DNA from: an uncultured Neomegalonema sp.
GTDB taxonomy: Bacteria > Pseudomonadota > Alphaproteobacteria > Rhodobacterales > Rhodobacteraceae
Assembly: GCA_937995735.1 (NCBI GenBank)
Contig: CALKIZ010000003.1
Span: 62,001-126,000, forward strand
Direction: 5' to 3'
DNA: 64,000 nt
The notes below the pieces were generated by a model. It had not been told where the DNA came from and did not search any database. It saw only the letters and a list, made by a program, of their open reading frames with translations. The translations under genes were made by a program, and so were the position numbers. Shown piece after piece: positions 52,089 to 63,586 of this stretch (positions are counted from its first letter, which is position 1; each line of letters opens with the position of its first letter).

Positions 52089-52263
52089 GAACAAGTCAGA
52101 CGATCACGTCGGAACGTCCATCGGCTTTTCGGGATAGCCTCGAAAGGTCACTGAACGGGTGTGTTTTGATCGGATAAAGCTCTCCGATGCGCTTCAATCC
52201 TTGCCCCGCGCGGCTTTGCGCTGCATACCCCTCGCAACAGTCCCAACACCAAGCGAGGCGGCC

Positions 52264-55200
52264 ATGGCCGACGCACCTGAAAAATCCGGTCCCGATTACA
52301 AAGACACGCTCTTTTTGCCCAAAACAGACTTCCCGATGCGGGCCGGTTTGCCAAAGCGCGAGCCTGAATGGATTGCCCATTGGGACAAGATCGGGCTTTA
52401 CGAGAAACAGCGCGAAATCGCCAAAGATCGCGAACCGTTCGAGCTGCATGATGGTCCACCCTATGCCAATGGCAACCTGCATATCGGCCATGCGCTGAAT
52501 AAGATCCTCAAGGACGTTGTGGTGCGCAGCCATCAGATGCTCGGCTACAACTCGCGTTATGTGCCGGGTTGGGATTGTCACGGCTTGCCGATCGAGTGGA
52601 AGATCGAGGAAAAGTACCGCAAGAAAGGCAAGAACAAAGACGACGTTCCTGTCAACGAACTGCGCCGGGAATGTCGCGAATTCGCGGGCGAGTGGATCGG
52701 CACGCAGATGGAGGAATTCCAGCGCCTCGGCGTCGTTGGCGACTGGCCCGGTCACTACGAGACGATGAGCTTTCAGGCCGAAGCGGTTATCGCTGAGGAA
52801 TTCCTGAAATTCGTCATGAACGACACGCTCTATCGCGGCTCCAAGCCCGTGATGTGGTCGCCGATTGAAAAGACGGCCCTCGCCGAAGCTGAAGTCGAAT
52901 ACCACGACCACCAGAGCCACACGATCTGGGTGAAGTTTCCAATCCAGAGTCTTGTCGCTGGCTTCAAATATGGTGCGGACTTAGAACAAAAAGCTATAGA
53001 TGAACTTGGTGCGGCCCAGTTCGTCATTTGGACTACTACCCCTTGGACGATCCCGCAGAACAGAGCGATCTGTTACAGTGAAGCAATTTCATATAGCATA
53101 TATAAGGTTACGGATGCAGCCCCGGAGAACTGGGCTGCTGTTGGAGAAACCTATGTATTAGCTGATCGGTTGGCAGAGAGTGTGTTTAAGGCTGCTCGAG
53201 TTGATGCTTACGAAAAGATCTGTGCAGTTCCGCACCAATTGATAGCAGGTTGTACGACTTCTCACCCCTTCCGAGGCGCAGACGGTGCGAACGGCGAATG
53301 GGACTACCCCGTCCCGCTTCTCCCCGGCGATCACGTCACCGACGAGGCGGGCACCGGCTTTGTCCACACTGCGCCCTCGCACGGGGCCGATGACTATATG
53401 ATCGGCGTGAAGCACAATCTGCCGATGACCCATAATGTCGGTCCGGCGGGCGAGTTTCGCGAAGATCTGCCGTTCTTCGGCGGCATCCACATCCTCGACC
53501 GCAAGGGGAAAGAGGGCAAGGCCAACACCGCCGTCATTGATAAATTGGTCGAGGTTGGCAAGCTCGCCGCACGCGGACGTCTGACGCATAGCTATCCACA
53601 TTCGTGGCGCTCTAAAGCGCCGCTGATCTTCCGTAATACGCCACAATGGTTTGTTGCGATGGACAAACCCATCGACGACGATACCGAATATAAAGGCAAG
53701 ACTCTTCGCACCCGTGCGCTTGAATCTATCGACCGCGATGTGCGCTGGGTTCCCCAAGCGGGCCGCAACCGTCTTTATAATATGATCGAGAACCGCCCGG
53801 ATTGGGTATTGTCTCGTCAGCGTGCCTGGGGTGTGCCGCTTTGCTGTTTCATGCGCGAAACCGACAAACCCGGTGAGATCGAAATCCTAAAGGATGAGAA
53901 GATCAACGCCGCTATTGTCGCCGCCTTCCGCGAAGAGGGCGCAGATGCGTGGTTCGAGGATAACGCCGCTGAGCGTTTCTTGGGCGAGCGCGCCTCTGAA
54001 GGCTGGCAAAAAGTCACCGACATTCTCGATGTGTGGTTCGATTCCGGCTGTACCCACGCTTACGTGTTGCGCGATGGCGGCGGCAAATGGCCTGCCTCGG
54101 TTTACCTCGAAGGCACGGACCAGCACAGAGGATGGTTCCATTCTTCGTTGCTTGAATCCTGCGGCACAAAAGGCCGTGCGCCATATGAGACGGTCGTAAC
54201 CCACGGCTTTACCCTTGATGAGAAGGGCATGAAAATGTCCAAGTCGCTGGGCAACTCGACGGCCCCTCAAGACGTGGTGAAGCAATACGGCGCGGATATT
54301 TTGCGCCTCTGGGTTATGCAGACCGATTATACCGTTGATCAACGGATTGGCCCGGAAATCCTGAAATCCAATGCCGACGGCTATCGCCGTTTGCGGAACA
54401 CCTTCCGTTTCATGCTTGGTGCGCTCGACGGTTTCGACGAGGCTGAACGCTTGCCCGTCGATCAAATGCCGGAACTGGAACGCAGCATCCTGCACCGCCT
54501 TTCCGAATTGGATGAATTGGTCCGCAAAGGTTATGCGGATTTTGAATATCAAAAGCTGTTCAAAACGATTTTCGAATTCGCGACAGTAGACCTCAGCGCC
54601 TATTATTTCGATATTCGCAAAGATGCACTTTACTGCGATGCGACCGACAGCATCCGCCGCCGCGCGTGTCGCACGGTGCTTGATATTCTGTTCGAGCGCT
54701 TGACGATCTGGCTCGCACCAATGTTGTGCTTCACGATGGAAGAAATCTGGCAAAACCGATTCCCGTCGGATACGGACTCAGTGCACCTTAAAACGATTCC
54801 CGACACCCCCACCGATTGGCAGGATGAAAATTTATCTAAGAAGTGGTCGCAAATTCGAAAAGTCAGGAGGTTAATCACAAACAACTTGGAGATTTTCCGA
54901 AGGGAAAAGACTATTGGATCATCGCTTGAAGCAAGCCCAATAGTATTCGTTAATGATCCGGTGACCGCGAATGCACTACAAGACGTTGATATGGCGGATG
55001 TATGCATCACGTCCGGATTTTCGATCGAATTTGACAAGCCATGCCCTAGTGGCGCGTCGCTAAGTGCCGAGTTACCAGGTATCGGAGCGATCTTCGACAA
55101 AGCGAGCGGCGAGAAATGCGCGCGGTGCTGGAAAATTCTGCCCGATGTCGGCACTCATTCGCATGAGGGCGTTTGTGCGCGCTGTGACAGCGCAATTTGA
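52264..55200 (+). CDS. ileS: isoleucyl-tRNA synthetase
   Basis: 978-residue class I synthetase. HIGH is at residues 73-76 and the KMSKS loop is in KGMKMSKSLGNST; the CP1 editing domain lies between, and a C-terminal zinc finger (CARCWKILPDVG and CARCDSAI) closes the protein. The start at 52264 is placed because the upstream 105 bases code for an unrelated leader and GAGG is five bases before the ATG. Two internal stretches (about 52940-53270 and 54830-55070) look A+T-richer than the rest, as if exchanged by recombination. No T-box or other leader was recognised. Confidence 0.96.
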   Translation: MADAPEKSGPDYKDTLFLPKTDFPMRAGLPKREPEWIAHWDKIGLYEKQREIAKDREPFELHDGPPYANGNLHIGHALNKILKDVVVRSHQMLGYNSRYVPGWDCHGLPIEWKIEEKYRKKGKNKDDVPVNELRRECREFAGEWIGTQMEEFQRLGVVGDWPGHYETMSFQAEAVIAEEFLKFVMNDTLYRGSKPVMWSPIEKTALAEAEVEYHDHQSHTIWVKFPIQSLVAGFKYGADLEQKAIDELGAAQFVIWTTTPWTIPQNRAICYSEAISYSIYKVTDAAPENWAAVGETYVLADRLAESVFKAARVDAYEKICAVPHQLIAGCTTSHPFRGADGANGEWDYPVPLLPGDHVTDEAGTGFVHTAPSHGADDYMIGVKHNLPMTHNVGPAGEFREDLPFFGGIHILDRKGKEGKANTAVIDKLVEVGKLAARGRLTHSYPHSWRSKAPLIFRNTPQWFVAMDKPIDDDTEYKGKTLRTRALESIDRDVRWVPQAGRNRLYNMIENRPDWVLSRQRAWGVPLCCFMRETDKPGEIEILKDEKINAAIVAAFREEGADAWFEDNAAERFLGERASEGWQKVTDILDVWFDSGCTHAYVLRDGGGKWPASVYLEGTDQHRGWFHSSLLESCGTKGRAPYETVVTHGFTLDEKGMKMSKSLGNSTAPQDVVKQYGADILRLWVMQTDYTVDQRIGPEILKSNADGYRRLRNTFRFMLGALDGFDEAERLPVDQMPELERSILHRLSELDELVRKGYADFEYQKLFKTIFEFATVDLSAYYFDIRKDALYCDATDSIRRRACRTVLDILFERLTIWLAPMLCFTMEEIWQNRFPSDTDSVHLKTIPDTPTDWQDENLSKKWSQIRKVRRLITNNLEIFRREKTIGSSLEASPIVFVNDPVTANALQDVDMADVCITSGFSIEFDKPCPSGASLSAELPGIGAIFDKASGEKCARCWKILPDVGTHSHEGVCARCDSAI

Positions 55201-55218
55201 TGCGTTTTACAATTATCT

Positions 55219-55263
55219 ATCGGGTCAGGCATCGCATCAAGGTTCATGCAAGCCTGACTCGAT
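55219..55263 (+). repeat. inverted repeat after ileS
   Basis: ATCGGGTCAGGC (55219-55230) and GCCTGACTCGAT (55252-55263) match except for one G-T pair, giving a 12-bp stem with a 21-base loop. It lies 18 bases after the ileS stop. No T-run follows. It may be a terminator helper or a 3' stabiliser. Confidence 0.5.
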
Positions 55264-55314
55264 AATCCAAGTGAACAGCAGCCAGTCTGTTTGTCCAGAA
55301 GCGCGCTTTGACCG

Positions 55315-55686
55315 TTATGCAGTCACGGGTTCTTTTTCTACGACATAGAGTTGCGCGCCAAATTTCGGAACTGACTTTTCCATCCAGTTCGATTTTTCAA
55401 TCACCTTTGAACGGCGGGCCGGTGTCTTAATCGTCATGGTTAGTTCTTTCAGGCGCTTATCGAGTTCAGCCTGTTCACGGCGCTGATCATTCATGTGGGT
55501 TTTCATCAAGTTAATCACCCCCAACACAATGGCCGGTGGGATTGGTTGATCTGCCCGCATCCAGTGATCAAGATTTCGATGGCATGTCCCCAGCTTTGTC
55601 GCGAGCTGCTCACGCCATCCAGTACCGAACAACAAGGTTGCAAATTCGATTACATCATTCCGGATTTTCTGTTCATGCGGCGTCAT
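55315..55686 (-). CDS. small protein with possible DNA-binding region, unknown function
   Basis: 123-residue protein. The N-terminal half (DVIEFATLLFGTGWREQLATK followed by TCHRNLDHWMRADQPIPPAI) has the helix-turn-helix look of small phage or plasmid regulators. The rest is charged and helical, ending KFGAQLYVVEKEP. There is no signal peptide. AGGAG lies six bases before the ATG. It runs between ileS and mdh on the opposite strand and is not clearly related to either. Confidence 0.65.
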   Translation of the reverse strand: MTPHEQKIRNDVIEFATLLFGTGWREQLATKLGTCHRNLDHWMRADQPIPPAIVLGVINLMKTHMNDQRREQAELDKRLKELTMTIKTPARRSKVIEKSNWMEKSVPKFGAQLYVVEKEPVTA

Positions 55687-57026
<1,340 letters not shown>

Positions 57027-57043
57027 GCCATGCAGACCATCGG

Positions 57044-57079
57044 CATTTGTGTTCCGTATTGCGTGACGGGATACAAATG
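57044..57079 (+). terminator. hairpin after mdh
   Basis: CATTTGTGTTCCGT (57044-57057) pairs with ACGGGATACAAATG (57066-57079) over 14 bp with two G-T pairs and an eight-base loop. It starts 18 bases after the mdh stop. There is no T-run, so it is probably a terminator of the rho-assisted type or a 3' stabiliser. Confidence 0.6.
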
Positions 57080-57130
57080 TTCGGTATGATAAATGGTTAA
57101 TTTCGAAGCTGCTGTTTTAAGGGAGCGTCG

Positions 57131-57271
57131 ATGAAAAATTCAGGTTGCTTTAGGTCTTGCTACTTCAGAACAGAAGACCTATACGGGTTGAATAGCGGTC
57201 TAACTGCAAAGTTGGCCACCGAAACATGCAAGCGGGCCGCTCGGTTCGCTTTTTTGTTTCTGGAGACATAG
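57131..57271 (+). CDS. possible leader peptide of the rimP-nusA operon
   Basis: 46-codon ORF opened by a good ribosome site (AAGGGAG, then five bases, ATG) and closed seven bases before rimP. It begins MKNSGCFRSCYFRTEDLYG and runs right through the terminator hairpin at 57230-57255, so ribosomes on it would prevent that hairpin from forming. A 7-bp hairpin, AGGTCTT/AAGACCT (57152-57180), lies inside it. It may be a real leader for attenuation or a chance frame; its five-plus Cys/Arg-rich content gives no functional hint. Confidence 0.4.
   Translation: MKNSGCFRSCYFRTEDLYGLNSGLTAKLATETCKRAARFAFLFLET
57230..57255 (+). terminator. rho-independent terminator or attenuator before rimP
   Basis: AAGCGGGCC (57230-57238) pairs with GGTTCGCTT (57243-57251; two G-T pairs) around a GCTC loop, with a T-run to 57255. 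It lies only 22 bases before the rimP start codon, so it either ends transcripts from upstream or attenuates the operon itself. Confidence 0.8.
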
Positions 57272-57277
57272 CCTAAG

Positions 57278-57877
57278 ATGTGCGCAGCTCTTCTTGTTGC
57301 GAAAACGCCCGTTGAGGAGCGCCTCGTCGAGATGCTCGTCCCTACTGTTGAGGGGATGGGTTACGAGGTTGTTCGGCTGCGCCTGATGGGATCGGGCGGG
57401 CGCGATACGCCTTTGACGCTTCAGATAATGGCGGAACGTCCCGACGGCACGATGGAAGTTGATGATTGCGCTGCATTATCCACCGCAATGTCTGCTGTTT
57501 TGGACGTCGAGGACCCGATTGATCGTGAATACGATTTGGAAGTGTCCAGCCCGGGAATTGATCGCCCTTTGACCCGTTCGCAGGATTTCGCTGATTATGC
57601 AGGGCATCGCGCTAAGATCGAAATGACAATGGGTATCGAAGGGCGTCGAAACTTTCGCGGTGATCTAAATGGCTTGGAGGGCGATTCTGTTGTGCTCAAG
57701 CTGGATGATCTTGGGCCTGTGAAGTTGCCCGTTCATGATATTTCCGATGCAAAGCTGGTCATTACAGATGCTTTGATTGCTGAGAGCTTGAAGAAAAAAC
57801 GCATACCCGACGCATCGAAAGCGGATGATGTTGAGTATGAAAATGAAGCGCCTAAAAACGCTGAAACGGAGGACTAA
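57278..57877 (+). CDS. rimP: ribosome maturation factor RimP
   Basis: 199-residue protein needed for late 30S maturation. The N-terminal alpha/beta domain (TPVEERLVEMLVPTVEGMGY through VDDCAALSTAMSAVLD) and the SM-like C-terminal domain are both present; EYDLEVSSPGIDRPL is the family signature. GGAG lies 12 bases before the ATG, a slightly long spacing. It opens the conserved rimP-nusA-infB-rbfA operon and ends four bases before the nusA start codon. Confidence 0.95.
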   Translation: MCAALLVAKTPVEERLVEMLVPTVEGMGYEVVRLRLMGSGGRDTPLTLQIMAERPDGTMEVDDCAALSTAMSAVLDVEDPIDREYDLEVSSPGIDRPLTRSQDFADYAGHRAKIEMTMGIEGRRNFRGDLNGLEGDSVVLKLDDLGPVKLPVHDISDAKLVITDALIAESLKKKRIPDASKADDVEYENEAPKNAETED

Positions 57878-57880
57878 CCG

Positions 57881-59506
57881 ATGGCGAGTATTGTTGCAGC
57901 CAACAAACTTGAATTACTTCAAATCGCTGATGCGGTTGCGCGTGAAAAACTTATTGAACGTGAAATCGTGATTGAGGCGATGGAAGAGGCCATCCAAAAG
58001 GCGGCACGGGCCAAATATGGCGCGGGCTATGATATTCGGGCCAATATTGATCCCAAGACCGGCGATTTGGCGATGTCCCGCGCGATGGAAGTCGTCGAAG
58101 AGATTGAAAACCCGGACGTGGAAATTCTGCTGGAAGATGCGCGAACGAAAAACCCTGAAGCGCTGGTCGGTGATTTTATCTCTGATCCTTTGCCTCCGAT
58201 GGAGTTTGGCCGCGTCGCTGCACAGACGGCGAAACAGGTTATCGTGCAAAAGGTCCGCGAGGCAGAACGCGAACAGCAATATGATGAGTATAAAGACCGT
58301 GTTGGTGAAATCATCAACGGAACGGTTAAGCGTGTGGAATACGGGAATGTTGTTGTTGATTTGGGTCGCGGTGAAGCCGTTATCCGGCGTGATCAGCAAA
58401 TTCCCCGTGAAATGTTTCGTCAAGGAGACCGTGTTCGTGCATTCATTCAGGATGTGCGCAGCGAAGTGCGCGGCCCGCAGATTTTTTTATCGCGTTCGGC
58501 CCCGCAATTTATGGCGGCGCTGTTCACACAGGAAGTTCCTGAAATCTATGACGGTCTTATCGAAATTAAGTCCGTAGCCCGCGATCCCGGTTCGCGTGCT
58601 AAAATCGGAGTTATTTCGAATGACCCTTCGGTCGATCCGGTTGGCGCGTGTGTGGGGATGCGGGGGTCGCGCGTTCAGGCGGTTGTTGGTGAGCTTCAAG
58701 GGGAGAAAATTGATATTATCCCGTGGTCTGAAGATGCGGCGACCTTTATTGTGAATGCGCTGCAACCTGCAGAAGTCGCCAAAGTCGTTTTGGATGAGGA
58801 TGCTGCGCGAATCGAGGTTGTTGTTCCCGACGAACAACTATCATTGGCGATTGGTCGCCGGGGGCAAAATGTACGCCTCGCTTCTCAGCTCACCGGCTGG
58901 GATATTGATATTATGACCGAGGCGGAAGAATCCGAGCGTCGTCAGAAAGAATTCGAAGCACAAACAGCGTTGTTTATCGGCGCGCTTGATGTTGACGAGA
59001 TGATTGCCAACCTTCTGGTTTCAGAAGGATTTTCGTCTCTCGAAGAAGTGGCTTACGTTGAGGTGGAAGAACTGACTGCGATTGATGGTTTCGATGAAGA
59101 TACCGCGTCAGAACTACAGGCTCGTGCGATTGATAATCTTGAAGCCAAAAACGCAGCCCACATGGAAAAAGCCAAAGAACTTGGGTTGCAAGATGACTTG
59201 ATTGAATTTGGTGGTCTGACGGCTCCGATGCTGCAGGCGCTGGCGGAAGATCAGGTTTTCTCATTGGCTGATTTTGCACAGCTTGCTGATTGGGAACTCG
59301 CCGGCGGTTTTGTCCATATTGATGGCGAACGTGTGAAAGATGACGGTATTCTCGAGATGTTCGATATGTCGCTCGAAGAAGCTCGCGATCTTGTCATGGC
59401 CGCTCGTGTTGAACTTGGCATTGTTGATGCCGCTGACGTCTATGAAGAAGAGGCAGACGAAACCGGTGAGGGCGATGAGCCTGTAACAGAAGAGGAAACA
59501 GTCTGA
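57881..59506 (+). CDS. nusA: transcription elongation/antitermination factor NusA
   Basis: 541-residue transcription factor that binds RNA polymerase and modulates pausing, termination and antitermination. Order: N-terminal polymerase-binding domain (1-120), S1 domain around residues 140-205 (IINGTVKRVEYGNVVVDLG), two KH domains (GACVGMRGSRVQAVVGEL and LAIGRRGQNVRLASQL), then two C-terminal acidic helix-hairpin-helix repeats. It ends in an acidic tail. GGAGG precedes the ATG. NusA can regulate its own operon in other bacteria, which fits the hairpins in the leader. Confidence 0.97.
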   Translation: MASIVAANKLELLQIADAVAREKLIEREIVIEAMEEAIQKAARAKYGAGYDIRANIDPKTGDLAMSRAMEVVEEIENPDVEILLEDARTKNPEALVGDFISDPLPPMEFGRVAAQTAKQVIVQKVREAEREQQYDEYKDRVGEIINGTVKRVEYGNVVVDLGRGEAVIRRDQQIPREMFRQGDRVRAFIQDVRSEVRGPQIFLSRSAPQFMAALFTQEVPEIYDGLIEIKSVARDPGSRAKIGVISNDPSVDPVGACVGMRGSRVQAVVGELQGEKIDIIPWSEDAATFIVNALQPAEVAKVVLDEDAARIEVVVPDEQLSLAIGRRGQNVRLASQLTGWDIDIMTEAEESERRQKEFEAQTALFIGALDVDEMIANLLVSEGFSSLEEVAYVEVEELTAIDGFDEDTASELQARAIDNLEAKNAAHMEKAKELGLQDDLIEFGGLTAPMLQALAEDQVFSLADFAQLADWELAGGFVHIDGERVKDDGILEMFDMSLEEARDLVMAARVELGIVDAADVYEEEADETGEGDEPVTEEETV

Positions 59507-59520
59507 GCGAGAGCCTTACC

Positions 59521-60120
59521 ATGTCGCGCGGTGGACGAGATAAAACGTTAGAGCGCCTCGACGGGACCGATCGTCGCTGCATCGCTACGGGCGAGGCACA
59601 GCCGCGCGAAGGCTTGATCCGCTTTGTTGCTGACCCTATGGGCGTTTTGACCCCTGATTTAGCAGAAAAGCTCCCGGGGCGGGGAGTTTGGGTGAGTTCT
59701 ACGAAGGACGCTTTAGAAAAGGCCGTCACGAAAAGCATGTTCAGTCGGGGGCTTAAACGAAAGATTGATGTCCCTGAGGATATTCTGACGCGCGTTGAGG
59801 CTTTGCTTACAAAAAGACTTATCGATTCTATCGCCCTCGCACGGAAGGCCGGCAAGGCAGTCTGCGGTTTTGAGCGTACAAAAGAGGCTCTTTGGTCCTG
59901 TAGAACGCGCTTGCTTTTCGCTGCTTTAGACGGTTCAGAAGACGGTAAATCAAAGCTACGAGGGTTGGCAGAAAGCGCACGGATCATTTCCGTGTTAACT
60001 TCTGGCGAATTGGGCTTGGCGTTTGGACGTGATTTTGTGATACACGCTGCACTTCTGGACGGAGGCGCAACGACTCGCGCCATCCGAGAGGCGCAGCGTC
60101 TGGAGGGATTTCGATCCTGA
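59521..60120 (+). CDS. YlxR/L7Ae fusion RNA-binding protein
   Basis: 199-residue protein with an N-terminal YlxR (DUF448) domain: RRCIATGEAQPREGLIRFV and LPGRGVWVS, and a C-terminal L7Ae/L30e-like domain (SIALARKAGKAVCGFERTKEAL). Relatives encode the two parts in one gene between nusA and infB, and are thought to bind RNA or act as nucleoid-associated regulators. The order here is the usual one. The C-terminal end is basic. Confidence 0.92.
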   Translation: MSRGGRDKTLERLDGTDRRCIATGEAQPREGLIRFVADPMGVLTPDLAEKLPGRGVWVSSTKDALEKAVTKSMFSRGLKRKIDVPEDILTRVEALLTKRLIDSIALARKAGKAVCGFERTKEALWSCRTRLLFAALDGSEDGKSKLRGLAESARIISVLTSGELGLAFGRDFVIHAALLDGGATTRAIREAQRLEGFRS

Positions 60121-60211
60121 GAGCGCAGCATAGTTTCGTTGGAGACGGCGATGACTTGACGAATATGGACATTGAGGGTTGGCAAGGGGTCAACCACTCG
60201 AAAGGTGATTG

Positions 60212-63091
60212 ATGAGCGATAGCGACAACGATACAGACGCTAAAAAGCCCGGTAAACTCAGCATCTCGCGTGGTGCAGAATCAGGGCGTGTGCGCCAAAG
60301 CTTTTCCCACGGGCGGTCAAAAACCGTTGTGGTTGAGACAAAGAAGAAGCGTGTTGTTACGCCAAAGACCGGGGCAGCAAAACGTCCTACGGTCAAAGCA
60401 GTAGCGCCGAAGCCCGAAGCTCCTGTAGAAAAACCCGCGCCTAAGAAACAGGCAGCGGCAAAACCCAAATCGCCTAAAGGTGGTAAAAGTGCGGTTTTGC
60501 AATCTTTGTCTGATGAAGAATATGCACGCCGCGTCAAAGCTCTTGATGCAGCGAAGGCTGCAGAAACTGCTCGTAAAAAGGCCGAAACCGCCGAAGCCAA
60601 GCGATTGGCGGCAGAAGAAAAGGCACGCCTAGCTGCGGAAGCCGCTGCTGCGGAGGCGGCGGAGGCGTCTGCTAAAGCTGCGAAAGATCAAGAAGAAGAG
60701 GCCGTGAAAGCGGCTCAGACACAAGCAGCGAACGAGGCTGCCGCTAAAGCCGCTGAAGAAGCGCAAAAAGCAGCTGAAATAGAAGCTGAAAAAGCGCGTA
60801 AGGCGAGTGAAGCTGCCAAAAAAGCAGAAGAAACAGCAGCTAAAGACGCTGCTGCAGCTGGCGAGGGTAGAAAAGAAGCTGAAGCCAAGGAAGAACTCGT
60901 TGCCGAACGCAAAGCTGCTAGGAAACGTGTTGATGACGGTGTGAAAACCGGAGATGCCGTTGATATTTCTGCGCTGACCTCTGCACTGCCGGGACCGAAA
61001 ATTATCTCGCGTGCTCCACCGAAACCCAAAGAACAACCCAAACGGGCGGAGGAGCCGGCTGCTGCTGCTCAACAGCCGCGTCCGGAACGTGGCCGTCCAA
61101 ACTTTACAACGCCGGATGCGCGGCCCGGTCAAAACCGAGGCAACGAAAAGAAAAAAGAAGACTCCGCACGTCCGAAGCAAGGTGATAATCAGCGCCGTTC
61201 GGGTCGCTTGACGATTGCGCAAGCAACATCGGGTGATGAAGGAGGGCGTCGCCGTTCCATGGCGGCTATGAAACGCCGTCAGGATCGTGAAAAACGCAAA
61301 GCTAACGCAAATGCTGGACCCGTTGCTAAGGTCTACCGCGATGTGCGTATTCCCGATACTATTACAGTTCAAGAACTCGCGAACCGCATGACGGAGCGGG
61401 CTGGAGAGGTCATTAAGTTCTTGATGAAACAGGATATGATGGTGACGATCAATCAGCCGATTGATGCGGATACTGCGACACTAATCGTTGAAGAATTTGG
61501 CCACACGCCTGTTCGCGTTTCGGATACTGAACTCGAAGATAACCTCGTCGTTGAAGATGATCCGAACGAACCTAAAAAACCTCGTGCGCCTATCGTAACG
61601 ATTATGGGCCATGTCGATCACGGCAAGACCTCGTTGCTCGACAAACTTCGTAAAGCAAATGTGGTTGCTGGCGAGGCGGGAGGCATTACGCAGCATATCG
61701 GTGCGTATCAGGTCAAAACCGACTCCGGCATTGTGACGTTCCTCGATACACCGGGCCACGCCGCTTTTACGGCAATGCGGGCGCGCGGTGCGGGCGTGAC
61801 GGATATTGTCATCCTCGTTGTGGCGGCAGACGATCAGGTTATGCCGCAAACGATTGAAGCGATTGCTCATGCTAAGGCGGCAGAAGTGCCGATGATCGTC
61901 GCAATCAACAAAATCGACCTGCCCGCAGCAGACGTCAACAAAGTGCGGACCGACCTGTTGCAGCACGATGTTCAGGTTGAGAGCATGGGCGGCGAAGTTC
62001 TCGACGTCGAAGTGTCGGCGATGACCGGCGAAGGTCTGGACAAATTACTTGAGGCCATTGTGCTTCAGGCTGAATTGCAAGACTTGCAAGCCAATCCGGA
62101 TCGTCCGGGTGAAGGCATTGTTGTCGAGGCGCAACTTGATGTTGGTCGCGGCGCAGTTGCGACCGTGCTGGTCAACCGTGGTACGCTAAAAGTTGGCGAT
62201 ATTTTCGTCGTTGGTGAGCAATGGGGTAAAGTCCGTGCCTTGATTGATGATCACGGTAGCCGAACGAAATCCGCAGGCCCTTCGGTTCCAGTCGAGGTCC
62301 TTGGTCTCAACGGAACGCCTGAAGCCGGTGATACGCTGGTCGTGGTCGAAAACGAAAAGAAAGCTGTCGAAGTTGCCGAATACCGTCAGGCAGCGGCGAA
62401 AGAGAAACAAGCCGCGCGCGGTGCTGGTCGTTCGCTTGACGAGTTGTTGGCACAGGCCAAGCTCGACGGCGACATGGCCGAACTGCCGGTTGTCGTTAAA
62501 TCCGACGTGCAAGGTTCGTCTGAAGCGATTGTTCAGGCTCTGGAAAAAGTCGGCAACGAAGATGTGCGTGTCCGCATTCTCCATTCCGGCGTCGGTGCGA
62601 TTACGGAATCCGATATTACGCTGGCTGAAGCGTCGGGCGCGCCGATTATCGGCTTTAATGTCCGTGCGAATGCTGCTGCGCGAAATGCTGCGAACCAAAA
62701 GGGTATCGAGTTACGCTATTACTCGGTGATCTATGATCTGGTTGATGACGTGAAGAAGGCCGCTGAAGGCTTGCTATCGCCGGAAATCAAAGAGAACTTT
62801 ATCGGTTACGCGGAGATTCTCGAAGTCTTCAAGATCACAGGCGTTGGAAATATTGCCGGTTGCCGGATTACCGAAGGCGTTGCACGTCGCTCGGCTGGTG
62901 TTCGTCTGTTGCGCGACAACGTGGTGGTGCATGAAGGCAGGCTCAAGACACTCAAACGCTTCAAAGATGAAGTTAAAGAGGTCCAGTCCGGCCAGGAATG
63001 TGGCATGGCGTTCGAGCGCTACGAAGACATGCGCCAAGGCGATGTCATCGAGATTTATGAAACCACCGAAGTCGAACGTACACTGGAGTAA
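60212..63091 (+). CDS. infB: translation initiation factor IF-2
   Basis: 959-residue GTPase that delivers initiator tRNA to the 30S subunit. The G1 motif is GHVDHGKTS near residue 470, with [12 protein letters not shown] (G3) and NKIDLP (G4) following, then the C-terminal domains that bind fMet-tRNA. The N-terminal 300 residues are Lys/Ala/Glu-rich and helical ([19 protein letters not shown]), longer than in E. coli but usual in alphaproteobacteria. AGGTG lies five bases before the ATG at 60212; a TTG at 60209 is less likely. Confidence 0.97.
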   Translation: MSDSDNDTDAKKPGKLSISRGAESGRVRQSFSHGRSKTVVVETKKKRVVTPKTGAAKRPTVKAVAPKPEAPVEKPAPKKQAAAKPKSPKGGKSAVLQSLSDEEYARRVKALDAAKAAETARKKAETAEAKRLAAEEKARLAAEAAAAEAAEASAKAAKDQEEEAVKAAQTQAANEAAAKAAEEAQKAAEIEAEKARKASEAAKKAEETAAKDAAAAGEGRKEAEAKEELVAERKAARKRVDDGVKTGDAVDISALTSALPGPKIISRAPPKPKEQPKRAEEPAAAAQQPRPERGRPNFTTPDARPGQNRGNEKKKEDSARPKQGDNQRRSGRLTIAQATSGDEGGRRRSMAAMKRRQDREKRKANANAGPVAKVYRDVRIPDTITVQELANRMTERAGEVIKFLMKQDMMVTINQPIDADTATLIVEEFGHTPVRVSDTELEDNLVVEDDPNEPKKPRAPIVTIMGHVDHGKTSLLDKLRKANVVAGEAGGITQHIGAYQVKTDSGIVTFLDTPGHAAFTAMRARGAGVTDIVILVVAADDQVMPQTIEAIAHAKAAEVPMIVAINKIDLPAADVNKVRTDLLQHDVQVESMGGEVLDVEVSAMTGEGLDKLLEAIVLQAELQDLQANPDRPGEGIVVEAQLDVGRGAVATVLVNRGTLKVGDIFVVGEQWGKVRALIDDHGSRTKSAGPSVPVEVLGLNGTPEAGDTLVVVENEKKAVEVAEYRQAAAKEKQAARGAGRSLDELLAQAKLDGDMAELPVVVKSDVQGSSEAIVQALEKVGNEDVRVRILHSGVGAITESDITLAEASGAPIIGFNVRANAAARNAANQKGIELRYYSVIYDLVDDVKKAAEGLLSPEIKENFIGYAEILEVFKITGVGNIAGCRITEGVARRSAGVRLLRDNVVVHEGRLKTLKRFKDEVKEVQSGQECGMAFERYEDMRQGDVIEIYETTEVERTLE

Positions 63092-63160
63092 GCGCTTGTA
63101 TTAACAGGCGGCTTACTGTGGCTACGGCGATTTCTCGTGAACTTCTAAGAAGAAGAGTGC

Positions 63161-63580
63161 ATGGCGCGTTCGCGACCCTCATCCCCGCGCGGTCCTAGCC
63201 AACGTGCATTGCGCGTTGGTGAGTTAGTCCGTCGTCAGCTTTCGGAAATCTTGATGCGGGGTGACCTGCATGATCCTGCGCTTGCGGGGGCGTCGATTGT
63301 TGTCAGCGAAGCGACGCCTTCATCGGACCTGAAAACAGTAACAGCTTATATTTCTGTTCTTGGGGCGAAGGATGAAGAAGCGGTGCTCAAAGCCCTGCGT
63401 GTTCATTCCAAACCTTTGCGTCATGAGGTCATGAACGGTCTCACGCTGAAATTTGCTCCAGCTTTGAAATTTGAACTGGATCGCAGTTTCGACAGGATGG
63501 ACGAGACACGGCGTATGTTTTCGGACCCTCATGTCGCGCAAGATTTAGAGCGCGAGAAAGACGAAGACGGTAATCCTTAA
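63161..63580 (+). CDS. rbfA: ribosome-binding factor A
   Basis: 139-residue KH-type protein that helps mature the 16S rRNA 5' end and adapt to cold. The family core LVRRQLSEILMRGDLHDP and SEATPSSDLKTVTAYISVLG is present, with the C-terminal LKFAPALKFELDRSFDRMD helix region. It follows infB by 69 bases in the standard order. truB and rpsO are not in the window. Confidence 0.95.
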   Translation: MARSRPSSPRGPSQRALRVGELVRRQLSEILMRGDLHDPALAGASIVVSEATPSSDLKTVTAYISVLGAKDEEAVLKALRVHSKPLRHEVMNGLTLKFAPALKFELDRSFDRMDETRRMFSDPHVAQDLEREKDEDGNP

Positions 63581-63586
63581 ACCAGA

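Noticed and set aside
52089-52263. T-box or leader regulation of ileS
   Set aside because: T-boxes are not expected in this group and no T-box core or specifier loop was found; only a five-base stem is present.
52096-52920. Long minus-strand open frame over the start of ileS
   Set aside because: It is a shadow of ileS codon bias; the plus-strand frame contains the full synthetase N-terminus with HIGH.
60629-61372. Long open frame on the minus strand inside infB
   Set aside because: It mirrors the Ala/Lys/Glu-rich N-terminal region of IF-2; biased codons leave the opposite strand open. Its Phe/Ser/Arg-rich translation matches no family.
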